The notes below the pieces were generated by a model. That model searched no databases and had not been told where the DNA came from. It worked only from the letters and a program-made list of their open reading frames with translations. Below are positions 16,298 through 25,069 of a stretch of DNA of 35,595 nt, in pieces. The first letter of the stretch is position 1. Every line of letters begins with the position of its first letter. Source of the DNA: Bacteroidales bacterium (GTDB lineage Bacteria; Bacteroidota; Bacteroidia; Bacteroidales; 4484-276); contig JAIOZV010000013.1 of assembly GCA_021740425.1 (NCBI GenBank), forward strand, positions 1-35,595, read 5' to 3'. The position numbers and the translations under genes are program-made.

Positions 16298-16842
16298 GCT
16301 TTTGAAGTATTAATTTTTGATAAGTAATTTTTAATTGAAAACTGAAATTCCTGATAACTCATTTTTTCCTGTTCCCTGATCATAATATCATAAATGTCCA
16401 GCATTTGTTCCCTGAATTTGCCGGCCTTGATCCTCGATTTACACATTCCTGCCAAATAATGCAGAGGCACAATGTCTTCGATGGTGAGGTCGATTAACAT
16501 ATCAAATTCTTTTTCCATAAAATGCCTTACCATTTTTCCGGTCGGGATTCCAATTACATTAACATCCTTTTTCGAAAACACCTCAACTTGCATTTGTGTA
16601 TTGAAATAATCGGGTATGATTTTGAATGGAACAAAAGCCAGAGCATGAACAGCAGATCCATGCGTTTCGATGGTTTTTTTAAAATTTACAAGCAATTCCA
16701 TCCTTTCCTTACTATCGACAAGAGCAATCAATCCAATATTTCGGGCATTTTGAAATGAAACATTTTTACCTTCTAATTTGGTTTTTTTGAAGTTGCGCCT
16801 GATAATGAATAGGATTAGCCTTTTTCGAAGTTCGTACAACAT
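16294..16842 (-). CDS. DUF6913 family protein
   Basis: From the ATG at 16840-16842 this is a 182-residue soluble protein. It has a basic helical start (LYELRKRLILFIIRRNFKKTK), a Rossmann-like strand run (NIGLIALVDSKERMELLVNF and HALAFVPFKIIPDYF) and the central VNVIGIPTGKMVRHFMEKEFDMLIDLT. Such proteins occur next to dapA in Bacteroidetes and are grouped as DUF6913; I recall no known function. A longer start at 16920 lies upstream of the TAnnTTTG box at 16869-16876 and is less likely. It is the first gene of the dapA operon. Confidence 0.78.
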   Translation of the reverse strand: MLYELRKRLILFIIRRNFKKTKLEGKNVSFQNARNIGLIALVDSKERMELLVNFKKTIETHGSAVHALAFVPFKIIPDYFNTQMQVEVFSKKDVNVIGIPTGKMVRHFMEKEFDMLIDLTIEDIVPLHYLAGMCKSRIKAGKFREQMLDIYDIMIREQEKMSYQEFQFSIKNYLSKINTSKA

Positions 16843-16868
16843 GAAATTTTCCTGTGCTTTTAATGAGC

Positions 16869-16876
16869 CAAAAGTA
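16869..16876 (-). promoter_or_regulatory. -7 box TACTTTTG of the DUF6913-dapA-peptidase operon
   Basis: An exact TAnnTTTG box lies on the minus strand 26 bases before the chosen start. No TTG at 18-20 bases upstream was found. It supports the internal ATG over the longer frame. Confidence 0.45.
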
Positions 16877-17016
16877 TAAAAAAAGCCATTGCCCGGAAGG
16901 CGAATTTCTCTTTTCCTCAATTCATTTGCTTTTCATCATCCAAAATCTACTGATTAATCTGATTTCTATATTATTACACAAAAAAAATTCTGATTTACAA
17001 ATGCATCTTCACCAAA

Positions 17017-17904
17017 TCATGGAACAACAACAATCAGTGATTTGGGCAGCACCTTAAAATGCAGGGATTTACCCATTTTAATGCTTTCACCATCCAGATT
17101 AATCCGCTTTTTTGTTTGCTTGATATCAACTTCACGCGCTCTTATAATTTCAACGTAAGATGAACGGTCGATATTCCGGCTGAAAAGCAATGGTGCCAGA
17201 AAAATAGTTTTCCATAAGGGAACTTTTTTCATGATGCAGATATCTACCATCCCATCGTCAATTTTTGCTTGTGGTGCAATGGATGTATTGTAGCCAAACT
17301 GATCGGAGTTGGCAATGCTGATAAACAATGCTCTCTTTTTTAATGTTTTCCCGTCGACATTCAGGGTAAATTTTTTTGGTTTGTAAGCAAAATATTCACC
17401 CAATGCAATTTGAGCGTATTTAAAAAAGCCACGCCGTTTTTGTCCTGCAAATTTTTTTGCAACAAAAGCATCAAATCCTACCCCGGCAATACTTACAAAA
17501 AACCTATCATTTACCTCAACGGTATCAATTTTTTGGGTTTTAAAACCATTCAGCAGTGCAATTGCTTTCCGGGTTTCTAAAGGAATTTTTAAATGCCGGG
17601 CCAATCCATTTCCCGAACCAGAGGGGATGATGCCAAAAGGGATATTTTTACCTACCAATGGTCTGGCCACTTCATTTACAGTGCCATCACCACCAACCGC
17701 AACAACCAGACCGATGTTTTTTTCGATGGCTTCCTCACATAACTTTGTTGCATGATTCGGCTCTTCGGTGTAGGCGATGGAATAATCAAACTTTTTATGA
17801 TCGAGGGCTTTACCGAGATATTTTTCGATGCCCTTTTGGCGCCCAAGCCCTGAAAAGGGATTTACAATAAAAATTGCTTTTATTTTATTCACCGGCATCT
17901 TCAT
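17017..17904 (-). CDS. Diacylglycerol-kinase-like lipid kinase (DagK/YegS family)
   Basis: This 295-residue protein has a diacylglycerol-kinase catalytic domain: FIVNPFSGLGRQKG (12-25), the nucleotide-binding GGDGTVNEV (71-79) and IIPSGSGNGLAR (92-103). It probably phosphorylates diacylglycerol or a related lipid at the inner face of the membrane. The C-terminal half is the beta-rich domain typical of bacterial DgkB/YegS/sphingosine-kinase-like proteins, with FDAFVAKKFAGQKRRGFFKY and a late INLDGES. The ATG at 17902-17904 lies inside the end of the upstream LtaS-like gene (20-base overlap), so the two are coupled. Substrate cannot be read from sequence, and a sphingolipid base is an alternative. 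Confidence 0.9.
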   Translation of the reverse strand: MKMPVNKIKAIFIVNPFSGLGRQKGIEKYLGKALDHKKFDYSIAYTEEPNHATKLCEEAIEKNIGLVVAVGGDGTVNEVARPLVGKNIPFGIIPSGSGNGLARHLKIPLETRKAIALLNGFKTQKIDTVEVNDRFFVSIAGVGFDAFVAKKFAGQKRRGFFKYAQIALGEYFAYKPKKFTLNVDGKTLKKRALFISIANSDQFGYNTSIAPQAKIDDGMVDICIMKKVPLWKTIFLAPLLFSRNIDRSSYVEIIRAREVDIKQTKKRINLDGESIKMGKSLHFKVLPKSLIVVVP

Positions 17905-19843
17905 TTGTTACCACCAATCTGTTTTCGATCATTCGTTTGTTGTATTGCTGAATATAGGCCTTCAGCAATTTTTCCATATTTTTTACCCTTTCAGGGGATG
18001 TAACTTTCAAATTGTATTTTAGCAATGGGTCATTCTCATAATTAAATAAAGCCAGACATTGCGCGCCATCAAATTGAAGTACAAAACCATCCTGCAATAT
18101 TTGATATACGCCATTGATGTAATTCACCGCAAAAGAATTTTCAGTTTTGCTAAACAGCCTGTTGCCAAAAGAAATAAATGGTTCCTCAAAGTTCAGCAAT
18201 TCCAAAATCGTTGGCAGGATATCAACCTGTGAAGCAGTTTTTCCATGCATGTTCTGAATCTCCATTCCCGGTGCATAAAAAATCAAAGGAATCTCATACA
18301 TCCCAACCCTGGTTTGATATTCGTCAAAGTATGCTTCGGAGGTATGATCAGCAGTGATTACAAATAAGGTTTCGTTGTACCAGGGTAATTTTGAGGATTC
18401 TTTAAAAAAGGTTCCCAATGAATAATCCGCATACATTACTGCTTGCTGAATCTCGAGCCTGCCTTCCCTGAATTTGCCATAGTACTTATCAGGAATTGTG
18501 TAGGGATGGTGTGATGATAATGAGAAGAAAGTTGCGAAAAAAGGTTGTTTTGTCCTGGTCAGATTTTCAGCAAGGTATTTATAAAAGGGTTCATCAAAAA
18601 TCCCCCAGTTACCATCGAAATCCTTTTCGTTGTTGTATTCGGTACGTCCGTAGTAATCATCGAAACCCGAAATATCGGCAAAGCCGTCAAAATCCATAGT
18701 GCCATTTGTTCCTCCGTGATAAAAAGCGGTGGTATAGTTCATCATTTTGAGCAGGCTTGCAAGACTGTTGATTTTATTCCCGGCATAAGCCGAATTGATG
18801 TAGGGTCGATCCATCAGACCCGGCAAAGAAGCAAGAATCGATGGAATTCCTTCGATGGATTGCTTACCATTTGCAAATCCCCTGAAAACCGTAGCATGTT
18901 CTATCAGTGAATCCAAAAAAGGTGTAAAGCCAAGATACCCTTCCCTGTTTTGATTAAAGGCACCAATATGCTCACTCGACAAACTTTCGATGATAAGTAT
19001 GATCACATTTTTGGGATTGAACGACCCGGAAACAGAATCAGTTTTGCTCATGTTCATTTCAGGATTAAAAATGGCCTGACATTCCGCATCGGGAAAATAG
19101 TTTTTTCGGACAAGTGTTTTTTGATTCAGGGTTTTGATTATGGTAAAAGGAGTATTAAGTACCAGGGCAGTATTTCTGGCTTCCGTTACTTTTCCGGCGC
19201 TTATGATATTGATGGGTTTAAGCTGAAAACCACCTCGAACTCCAATTATGATAACGGCTGCCGAGATCAGAAATCCAATAGCCTGTATCGAAAAATTGAG
19301 GATTCTCCTGGGCTGTCTGCTAACAGGCCGATATTTTACACGAAGTGAAAAAACTACAAGCAGTATCGAAAACAAAAGAAAAGTAAGTTGATAGGGCCAG
19401 TAATCGTGGATGAATTGAGGCATCAGCCCAATCAAGTCCACATCTTCACCTGCAAATTGAAAAATGTCGCCGGTCATTCGTTTTTGGGTAAATCTGAAAT
19501 ACACCGAGTCCATGAAATTCACCATCAATCCCAAAATATTTCCGGCAAAAAACAGAAAACCGGCAAATGCACGCCACATTTTATGGCATCGAACAGGCAG
19601 AGGCAATGCCATCAAAATCAAAAATGGGGCATTGAGCATAAGCAGTCCGGCAAAATCGAAGCGAAGGCCAAAGAATAGAATTCTGAAAACTTCCTGTAAT
19701 GAGAGGTCAGAAAAATATTGGACATTGAAAAGTAAAAAGAACAAACGGCTAAGCCAAAAGAGTACCAACGCTATAAATAATCTGTAAACTATTACTCTGT
19801 AATAATTAAATTCCCTTGTAGTATTAGATTTTTCCGGCCGCAT
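17885..19843 (-). CDS. LtaS-like membrane phosphotransferase (alkaline phosphatase superfamily)
   Basis: This 652-residue inner-membrane protein has five N-terminal membrane helices (to about residue 202) and an extracytoplasmic sulfatase-type domain. Metal and catalytic signatures are IILIIESLSSEHIG with E286, the nucleophile region GKQSIEGIPSILASLPGL with S329 in the place of the usual LtaS Thr, YHGGTNGTMDF, SLSSHHPY and TADHTS with D498 and H499. LtaS relatives move phosphoglycerol from phosphatidylglycerol to a glycan and release diacylglycerol. In a Gram-negative the product may instead be a phosphoglycerol- or phosphoethanolamine-modified periplasmic or surface glycan. It overlaps the lipid kinase gene. 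Confidence 0.88.
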   Translation of the reverse strand: MRPEKSNTTREFNYYRVIVYRLFIALVLFWLSRLFFLLFNVQYFSDLSLQEVFRILFFGLRFDFAGLLMLNAPFLILMALPLPVRCHKMWRAFAGFLFFAGNILGLMVNFMDSVYFRFTQKRMTGDIFQFAGEDVDLIGLMPQFIHDYWPYQLTFLLFSILLVVFSLRVKYRPVSRQPRRILNFSIQAIGFLISAAVIIIGVRGGFQLKPINIISAGKVTEARNTALVLNTPFTIIKTLNQKTLVRKNYFPDAECQAIFNPEMNMSKTDSVSGSFNPKNVIILIIESLSSEHIGAFNQNREGYLGFTPFLDSLIEHATVFRGFANGKQSIEGIPSILASLPGLMDRPYINSAYAGNKINSLASLLKMMNYTTAFYHGGTNGTMDFDGFADISGFDDYYGRTEYNNEKDFDGNWGIFDEPFYKYLAENLTRTKQPFFATFFSLSSHHPYTIPDKYYGKFREGRLEIQQAVMYADYSLGTFFKESSKLPWYNETLFVITADHTSEAYFDEYQTRVGMYEIPLIFYAPGMEIQNMHGKTASQVDILPTILELLNFEEPFISFGNRLFSKTENSFAVNYINGVYQILQDGFVLQFDGAQCLALFNYENDPLLKYNLKVTSPERVKNMEKLLKAYIQQYNKRMIENRLVVTNEDAGE

Positions 19844-19871
19844 CTGCTCAGATTTGTTTTTGTAGAGCCGG

Positions 19872-19879
19872 CAAAAATA
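19872..19879 (-). promoter_or_regulatory. -7 box TATTTTTG ahead of the LtaS-like gene
   Basis: An exact TAnnTTTG match on the minus strand lies 28 bases before the ATG at 19843. The -33 element is not recognisable. It stands back to back with the rpmH promoter. Confidence 0.4.
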
Positions 19880-19930
19880 CTGCTTTTTGTACTAATTCAT
19901 TTTTTGGTGTTCTAAAATTCAAAAAATATC

Positions 19931-19960
19931 TTGTTAGTTAAAAAAAAGATTTTACTTTTG
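19931..19960 (+). promoter_or_regulatory. Promoter of rpmH
   Basis: TTG at 19931-19933, a 19-base A-rich spacer and TACTTTTG at 19953-19960 match the Bacteroidetes primary-sigma consensus exactly. The ATG follows 23 bases later. Confidence 0.8.
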
Positions 19961-19983
19961 CACCCTCAAAAAATACAGGAACT

Positions 19984-20145
19984 ATGAGTAAGAGAACATT
20001 TCAACCATCAAGACGCAAGAGAGTAAACAAGCACGGTTTCAGAGCGCGCATGGCCACCAAAAATGGCAGAAAAGTACTGGCAAGCCGCAGGGCTAAAGGC
20101 AGAAAAAGATTAACTGTTTCTGATGAAAATGTAGGAAGAAAGTAA
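19984..20145 (+). CDS. rpmH: 50S ribosomal protein L34
   Basis: These 53 residues are the very basic L34 protein of the large ribosomal subunit. The family signature [20 protein letters not shown] is complete, followed by [21 protein letters not shown]. The C-terminal extension [10 protein letters not shown] is slightly longer than in many phyla but usual for Bacteroidetes. The gene forms its own unit, with a consensus promoter and a strong terminator. It is not next to rnpA or dnaA in this window. Confidence 0.97.
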   Translation: MSKRTFQPSRRKRVNKHGFRARMATKNGRKVLASRRAKGRKRLTVSDENVGRK

Positions 20146-20166
20146 TCAAACATATTTTTTAGCAGG

Positions 20167-20204
20167 AAAAAAAGAAGATAATCACAAGTTATCTTCTTTT
20201 TTTG
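20167..20204 (+). terminator. Intrinsic terminator of rpmH
   Basis: A 15-base perfect stem, AAAAAAAGAAGATAA paired with TTATCTTCTTTTTTT, around the loop TCACAAG ends in a T-run 22 bases after the stop codon. The remaining 185 bases to the next gene show no further clear element. Confidence 0.88.
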
Positions 20205-20390
20205 TTTGTTCAATGCGTGTATTTTGAAGGAAGATATTGATTTTGTATATCCTGAAATAAATTTGCCCGATCGCATTTTTTTTCAACCAAAGAGTCGAAA
20301 GTTATGGTTCAATAACTTGAAAAATTACAATAACTTCGCGCTGGTTTTGTTAACTATCATTAATCGATGTTTGCATAAATTTTTACTTTG

Positions 20391-20648
20391 ATGAAACTAT
20401 TAATCTTTATTGCCATTTTTATCGCCTCCTATTACATCATTTCAAAATACCTCTTTCCTTATCTGGTAAGTGTCTTTATCAGAAAAACCCAGGAAAAATT
20501 CGGCGACTTTCATCAAAGACAGGCAAAAAATGAAATAAAAAAAGAAGGAGAAATATCAGTAAAGTATGTTCCCCCCGAAACCAATAAAAGCAAATTCAAT
20601 CCTGATTCTACCGAAGAAGTTGATTTTGAAGAAATAAAAGATAAATAA
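20391..20648 (+). CDS. DUF4834 family small membrane protein
   Basis: The 85-residue protein has one N-terminal membrane helix (KLLIFIAIFIASYYIISKYL), a short amphipathic part containing FPYLVSVFIRKTQEKF, then a charged, probably disordered tail. This pattern and the position directly before a YfhO gene match DUF4834, a Bacteroidetes family of unknown role. The ATG at 20391 is preferred to the TTG one codon earlier. It precedes yfhO by 19 bases and very likely shares its transcript. A function as a small membrane-anchored accessory is only a guess. Confidence 0.75.
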   Translation: MKLLIFIAIFIASYYIISKYLFPYLVSVFIRKTQEKFGDFHQRQAKNEIKKEGEISVKYVPPETNKSKFNPDSTEEVDFEEIKDK

Positions 20649-20667
20649 TCCACCCAATACAATTCTG

Positions 20668-23103
20668 ATGGAAAAATTTACTGTAAAACGTATTTGGCCT
20701 TACATTGCGGCAATAGTTTTGTTTCTGACCCTCACTCTTATTTACTTTTCACCCATTCTTGAAGGTAAAAAATTAAAACAAACCGACATTGCAAACTGGC
20801 GTGGAATGTCAAAAGAAATTATTGATTTCCGTGATTCCACAGGCCAGGAAGCCTTATGGACAAACTCGATGTTTGGAGGAATGCCAGCCTACCAGATTTC
20901 AACCATTTACCAGGGGGCCTATATGAAAACCATCGACAGGGTTTTCTTGCTGGGATTATTAAGCCCCATCAAATATGTTTTCCTGTATCTTCTTGGTTTT
21001 TATATTTTGCTGTTAATTTTGAGGGTTAACCCGTGGCTTGCTGTGTTAGGAGCCATTGGCTTTGCATTTTCTTCCTATTTTTTCATTATCATCGAAGCCG
21101 GCCACAATTCAAAAGCTCATGCCCTGGGATACATAGCTCCGGTTTTGGGAGGTATTATACTGGCCTATCGTGGAAAATATTTTTGGGGAGCAGCATTAAC
21201 CGCACTTTTCCTTGCCCTTGAGCTCTCCGCCAACCACCCGCAGCTTACATATTATTTGTTTTTGATCGTTGTTATTTTCGGAATTGCCCAGTTTATTGAA
21301 AGTGTTCAAAAGAATCAACTTCCCCACTTTTTTAAAGCCTCGCTAGTACTCGTGATTGCGGCAATTTTGGCGGTGGGAGCAAATATTTCAGGCCTTTGGG
21401 CTACATGGGAATACGGCAAATACACCATTAGGGGCAAATCGGAATTAAGCTCCGAAAAAGAAAACAGAACCTCAGGTTTGGACATTGATTATGCCACGCA
21501 ATGGAGTTATGGAATTCCTGAAACTTTCACCTTGCTAATCCCCGATTTTATGGGAGGTGCATCAGGAAAAGCACCATCTGAAAATTCAAAAACCTTTGAG
21601 GAATTAAAACGTGTGGTTCCTGGTCAAGCCAACCAATACCTTCAGTACTTTTCGATGTACTGGGGAAAACAACCCTTTACTTCAGGCCCTGTTTATGTGG
21701 GAGCCGTCATGATTTTTCTTTTTGTTCTTGGCTTAATCGTGGTAAAAGGAAAATATAAATGGTGGCTTTTAACTGCTACAATATTGAGTATTTTGCTCTC
21801 GTGGGGGAAAAACTTCATGCCACTCACCGAATTTTTTCTTCATTATATGCCGGCCTACAATAAATTCAGAGCCGTTTCGATGACCCTTGTTATCGCAAAT
21901 GTGGCAATTCCAATACTTGGTATTTTAGCACTGAAAGAGTTGATCGAGCGAAAAGCCGACAAGAAAAAAAACCTCAAGGATTTAGGAATTGCTTTGGGGC
22001 TTACAGGCGGATTGATACTTTTTATTATGGCTTTTGCAGGATCCATTTTCAGTTTTTCAGCAAGTTCCGATAACCAGCTTCTCCAGGCCTGGTTTCCGCA
22101 GAACCTAATCTCGGCACTCGAACAGGATCGCTTATCACTGCTTCGAACCGAAGGCTTAAGATCACTCATTTTTATTTTACTTACAGGCCTGGCAATATGG
22201 GCTGTTATTGCTCAAAAAGTAAAAAAAGAGTATGCATTCATGGCACTTATCCTGCTTGTTACGATCGACATGTGGACAGTAAGCAAAAGATATTTGAATA
22301 GTGAAAACTTTGTAAATGCAAACAAGGTAGAAAAACCCTTTACTCCAACGGCTGCCAACCTCCAAATACTTCAGGACAAGGATCCGAATTTCAGAGTACT
22401 TAACAAAACTGTAAGTGCATTTAATGATGCATCCACATCATATTTCCATAAATCGATTGGGGGATATCACGGTGCCAAACTCCGAAGATACCAGGATTTG
22501 ATTGATTATCACATTTCGCAGAATAATATGAACGTGCTGAACATGCTAAATACCAAATATTTTATAGTGCCGGGAGCCAATGGCCAACCCCAGGCTCAGT
22601 ACAATCCCCAGGCACTGGGGAATGCATGGGCGGTAAAATCATTCAGAATTGTAAATAATGCTGATGAAGAAATTGAAGTATTAAATAATTTTGACCCTGC
22701 ACGTGAAGCCATCATCGACAAAAGCTTTGCAAAATATGCGGAGGGCTTTAAGAGCAATACAAGCACAGATGCTGTAATAATTCTTACCAATTACCAGCCC
22801 AACAAACTGGTTTACAATTTTAGTTCCTCAGCCCAAGAAATGCTCGTTTTTTCAGAAATCTATTACGACAAAGGCTGGAACGTTTATGTTGACGGTGAAA
22901 AACAAGACTATTTCAGGGCAAATTATATTTTACGCGCTATGATTGTTCCTGCCGGAACACATGAAATTATTTGGGAATTTGAACCGGATGTTTACTACAC
23001 AGGCGGAATAATTTCAACCATCGCATCAATAATTATTCTGCTGTTGTTTTTTGCAGGTTTGGCTTTGGAAATGAAGAAAAATTTGGGAACAGCCCAAAAA
23101 TAA
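20668..23103 (+). CDS. YfhO family membrane protein (GT-C-like)
   Basis: These 811 residues contain about 12-13 membrane helices. YfhO proteins have the plan of GT-C glycosyltransferases that use lipid-linked sugars on the outer face of the membrane; Gram-positive members glycosylate teichoic acids. Visible landmarks are the first periplasmic loop with KQTDIANWRGMSKEIIDF (about 37-54) and its acidic residue near the membrane exit, SMFGGMPAYQIS, the EAGHNSKAHALGY stretch (about 142-154), and the extracytoplasmic beta domain near the end (YYDKGWNVYVDGEKQ) before a last helix. It is 3 bases ahead of a glycosyltransferase gene. Donor and acceptor are unknown in Bacteroidetes; a role in decorating the surface glycan fits the context. 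Confidence 0.9.
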   Translation: MEKFTVKRIWPYIAAIVLFLTLTLIYFSPILEGKKLKQTDIANWRGMSKEIIDFRDSTGQEALWTNSMFGGMPAYQISTIYQGAYMKTIDRVFLLGLLSPIKYVFLYLLGFYILLLILRVNPWLAVLGAIGFAFSSYFFIIIEAGHNSKAHALGYIAPVLGGIILAYRGKYFWGAALTALFLALELSANHPQLTYYLFLIVVIFGIAQFIESVQKNQLPHFFKASLVLVIAAILAVGANISGLWATWEYGKYTIRGKSELSSEKENRTSGLDIDYATQWSYGIPETFTLLIPDFMGGASGKAPSENSKTFEELKRVVPGQANQYLQYFSMYWGKQPFTSGPVYVGAVMIFLFVLGLIVVKGKYKWWLLTATILSILLSWGKNFMPLTEFFLHYMPAYNKFRAVSMTLVIANVAIPILGILALKELIERKADKKKNLKDLGIALGLTGGLILFIMAFAGSIFSFSASSDNQLLQAWFPQNLISALEQDRLSLLRTEGLRSLIFILLTGLAIWAVIAQKVKKEYAFMALILLVTIDMWTVSKRYLNSENFVNANKVEKPFTPTAANLQILQDKDPNFRVLNKTVSAFNDASTSYFHKSIGGYHGAKLRRYQDLIDYHISQNNMNVLNMLNTKYFIVPGANGQPQAQYNPQALGNAWAVKSFRIVNNADEEIEVLNNFDPAREAIIDKSFAKYAEGFKSNTSTDAVIILTNYQPNKLVYNFSSSAQEMLVFSEIYYDKGWNVYVDGEKQDYFRANYILRAMIVPAGTHEIIWEFEPDVYYTGGIISTIASIIILLLFFAGLALEMKKNLGTAQK

Positions 23104-23106
23104 AAA

Positions 23107-24405
23107 ATGCCCAAAAAGGTTCTCATAATCACATATTACTGGCCACCGGGTGGAGGTGCAGGGGTTCAGCGCTGGCTGAAGTTTGTAAAATACCTGCCTG
23201 AATTTGGATGGGAACCTGTGGTGTATGTGCCCGAAAATCCTGAATACACAGCCATAGATCATTCGCTTGAAAAAGATATTCCGGATGGAACAGAAATTCT
23301 CAAAACAAAAGTTTGGGAACCTTATGATGTTTATAAAAAATTTGTAAGGCTCAAAAAAGAAGACAAGATCAATTCGGCATTCGTTAGCGAAAAGAAAAAA
23401 CCCAAACTCACCGAAAATTTAGCCATCGCGATACGCGGCAACTTTTTTATTCCGGATGCACGGAAATTCTGGGTGAAACCTTCGGTGAAATTTATAATGC
23501 AGTACCTGAAAAAAAATCCGGTTGACCTGATTGTTTCAACAGGACCTCCCCACTCAATGCACCTTATCGCTCACCAATTAAAGCAAATTACCGGATTGCC
23601 CTGGATTGCAGATTTCAGAGACCCGTGGACCCAAATCAGCTATTACAGAGATTTGAAGCTTCTGCCATGGGCCGACAAAAAACACAAGCAGCTTGAAAAA
23701 AAAATGCTTGCGGAAGCCGATCAGGTTATGGTTGTTTCAGAAGGGATGAAGCAGGAGTTCGATGCCATATTCAGCAGAGATTATCAGGTAATTCCAAATG
23801 GATTTGACGAAGATGACATCCCGAAAGGAAAGATTATCAGGGACAAAAAGTTCTCGATCGCACATATTGGCAGTCTCGCAACCTCAAGAAATCCGGCAGC
23901 ACTTTGGGAAGCACTGAAGCAAATAGATGATGAAAATGCAGGATTCAGCGAACAGCTTGAAATTAAACTCGCAGGAAAGGTTGATATCAACGTTCTGGAT
24001 ATGATAAAATCCTACGGTCTTGAAAAAAACCTGACCCTCATCTCTTATCTTTCGCACGACAAAGTAATCGAAGAGCAACATAAATCGGCGGTATTGCTGC
24101 TGCTGATTCATGATACTCCAAAAGCCGGATTAATTTTGACAGGAAAGCTATTTGAATATTTATCGGCCAAAAGACCTATTTTATGCATTGGCCCTGAGGA
24201 TGGAGATGCAGCAAAAATCATCAGCAAAACCCAAAGTGGAGCAACCGTGAATCGCGATAACACTTTGCTCATTAAGCAACAGATACTTAGGTTTTACAAC
24301 GACTTTGTGCAAGGCACGGATTTTAATGGTTCAACAAAAATTGAACGTTATTCGCGAAAAGCACTTACCGGCCAATTGAGCCAAATTATGGATCAGATGA
24401 TATAA
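23107..24405 (+). CDS. Glycosyltransferase family 4
   Basis: This 432-residue GT-B enzyme begins with KKVLIITYYWPPGGGAGVQRW (3-23), the N-terminal glycine-rich start of Bacteroidetes surface-sugar transferases. ADFRDPW (about 174-180), MVVSEGMKQEF and VIPNGFDEDDIP mark the domain junction, and IAHIGSLATSRNP opens the C-terminal nucleotide-sugar domain. The usual EX7E motif is weak: around 340 the sequence reads TPKAGLILTGKLFEYLSAKRPIL, in which a Glu survives in FEYL. It overlaps no gene but sits 3 bases after yfhO and 31 bases before the deacetylase. The sugar is unknown. Confidence 0.88.
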   Translation: MPKKVLIITYYWPPGGGAGVQRWLKFVKYLPEFGWEPVVYVPENPEYTAIDHSLEKDIPDGTEILKTKVWEPYDVYKKFVRLKKEDKINSAFVSEKKKPKLTENLAIAIRGNFFIPDARKFWVKPSVKFIMQYLKKNPVDLIVSTGPPHSMHLIAHQLKQITGLPWIADFRDPWTQISYYRDLKLLPWADKKHKQLEKKMLAEADQVMVVSEGMKQEFDAIFSRDYQVIPNGFDEDDIPKGKIIRDKKFSIAHIGSLATSRNPAALWEALKQIDDENAGFSEQLEIKLAGKVDINVLDMIKSYGLEKNLTLISYLSHDKVIEEQHKSAVLLLLIHDTPKAGLILTGKLFEYLSAKRPILCIGPEDGDAAKIISKTQSGATVNRDNTLLIKQQILRFYNDFVQGTDFNGSTKIERYSRKALTGQLSQIMDQMI

Positions 24406-24436
24406 ATTTGAATTAACTACTGAAAGAACAGACTAC

Positions 24437-25069
24437 ATGAAAGAAAGCAACAGGATATTCGTATTGGCACCACATACCGATGACGGCGAGTTTGGTTGCG
24501 GTGGCGCTATCGCCAAATTTATTGAAGAAGGAAAAGAGGTATTTTATGTTGCATTTTCGATTTGTGAAGATTCGGTTCCCGCGGGCTTCCCAAAAAATAT
24601 TCTCGAAATCGAAGTGAAAAATGCAACCAAAGTTCTTGGCATAAAACAGGAAAACCTCATCATTAAAAATTATCCCGTTAGAAAATTCCCCCAGCACCGA
24701 CAGGAAATTCTCGAAGACCTTGTAAAACTCGAAAGAACATTCAAGCCCGACCTGGTTTTTCTCCCATCTTCGTTTGATGTACATCAGGATCATAAAGTAA
24801 TATTTGAGGAAGGCCGCAGGGCTTTTAAAAAAACCTCAATCCTCGGGTACGAATTCCCATGGAACAATTTCGAATTCGATTCCACCACATTTATCGTGTT
24901 GGAAGAGGCTCATATCCAAAAGAAAATCGCAGCCATAGATGAATACAAATCGCAGGAAAAAAGGTTTTATGCCAACGAAAAACTCATCAAGGGACTGGCA
25001 AATTTCCGTGGATTGCAAATTAGCCGCGAGTTTGCAGAAACTTTCGAAACCATAAGATGGATCATATAA
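24437..25069 (+). CDS. PIG-L family (LmbE-like) deacetylase
   Basis: The 210 residues form a zinc-dependent N-acetylsugar deacetylase of the PIG-L/LmbE superfamily. The metal motif PHTDDGEFGCGG (12-23) supplies H13 and D16, with D15 as the usual general base. The third ligand is in DVHQDH (114-119, H116 or H119). Family members de-N-acetylate GlcNAc-type groups on lipids, antibiotics or thiols such as bacillithiol. Here the neighbours suggest a glycan or lipid-linked sugar. The end overlaps the sulfotransferase gene by 13 bases, so both are translated from one message. Confidence 0.9.
   Translation: MKESNRIFVLAPHTDDGEFGCGGAIAKFIEEGKEVFYVAFSICEDSVPAGFPKNILEIEVKNATKVLGIKQENLIIKNYPVRKFPQHRQEILEDLVKLERTFKPDLVFLPSSFDVHQDHKVIFEEGRRAFKKTSILGYEFPWNNFEFDSTTFIVLEEAHIQKKIAAIDEYKSQEKRFYANEKLIKGLANFRGLQISREFAETFETIRWII

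Noticed and set aside
18950-19348. Antisense frame of 132 codons in the LtaS-like gene
   Set aside because: The opposite strand encodes conserved catalytic motifs, and this frame shows no family features.
20206-20391. Frame of 61 codons after rpmH
   Set aside because: It begins beside the terminator T-run, has no recognisable domain and no promoter box, and ends on the start of the DUF4834 gene.
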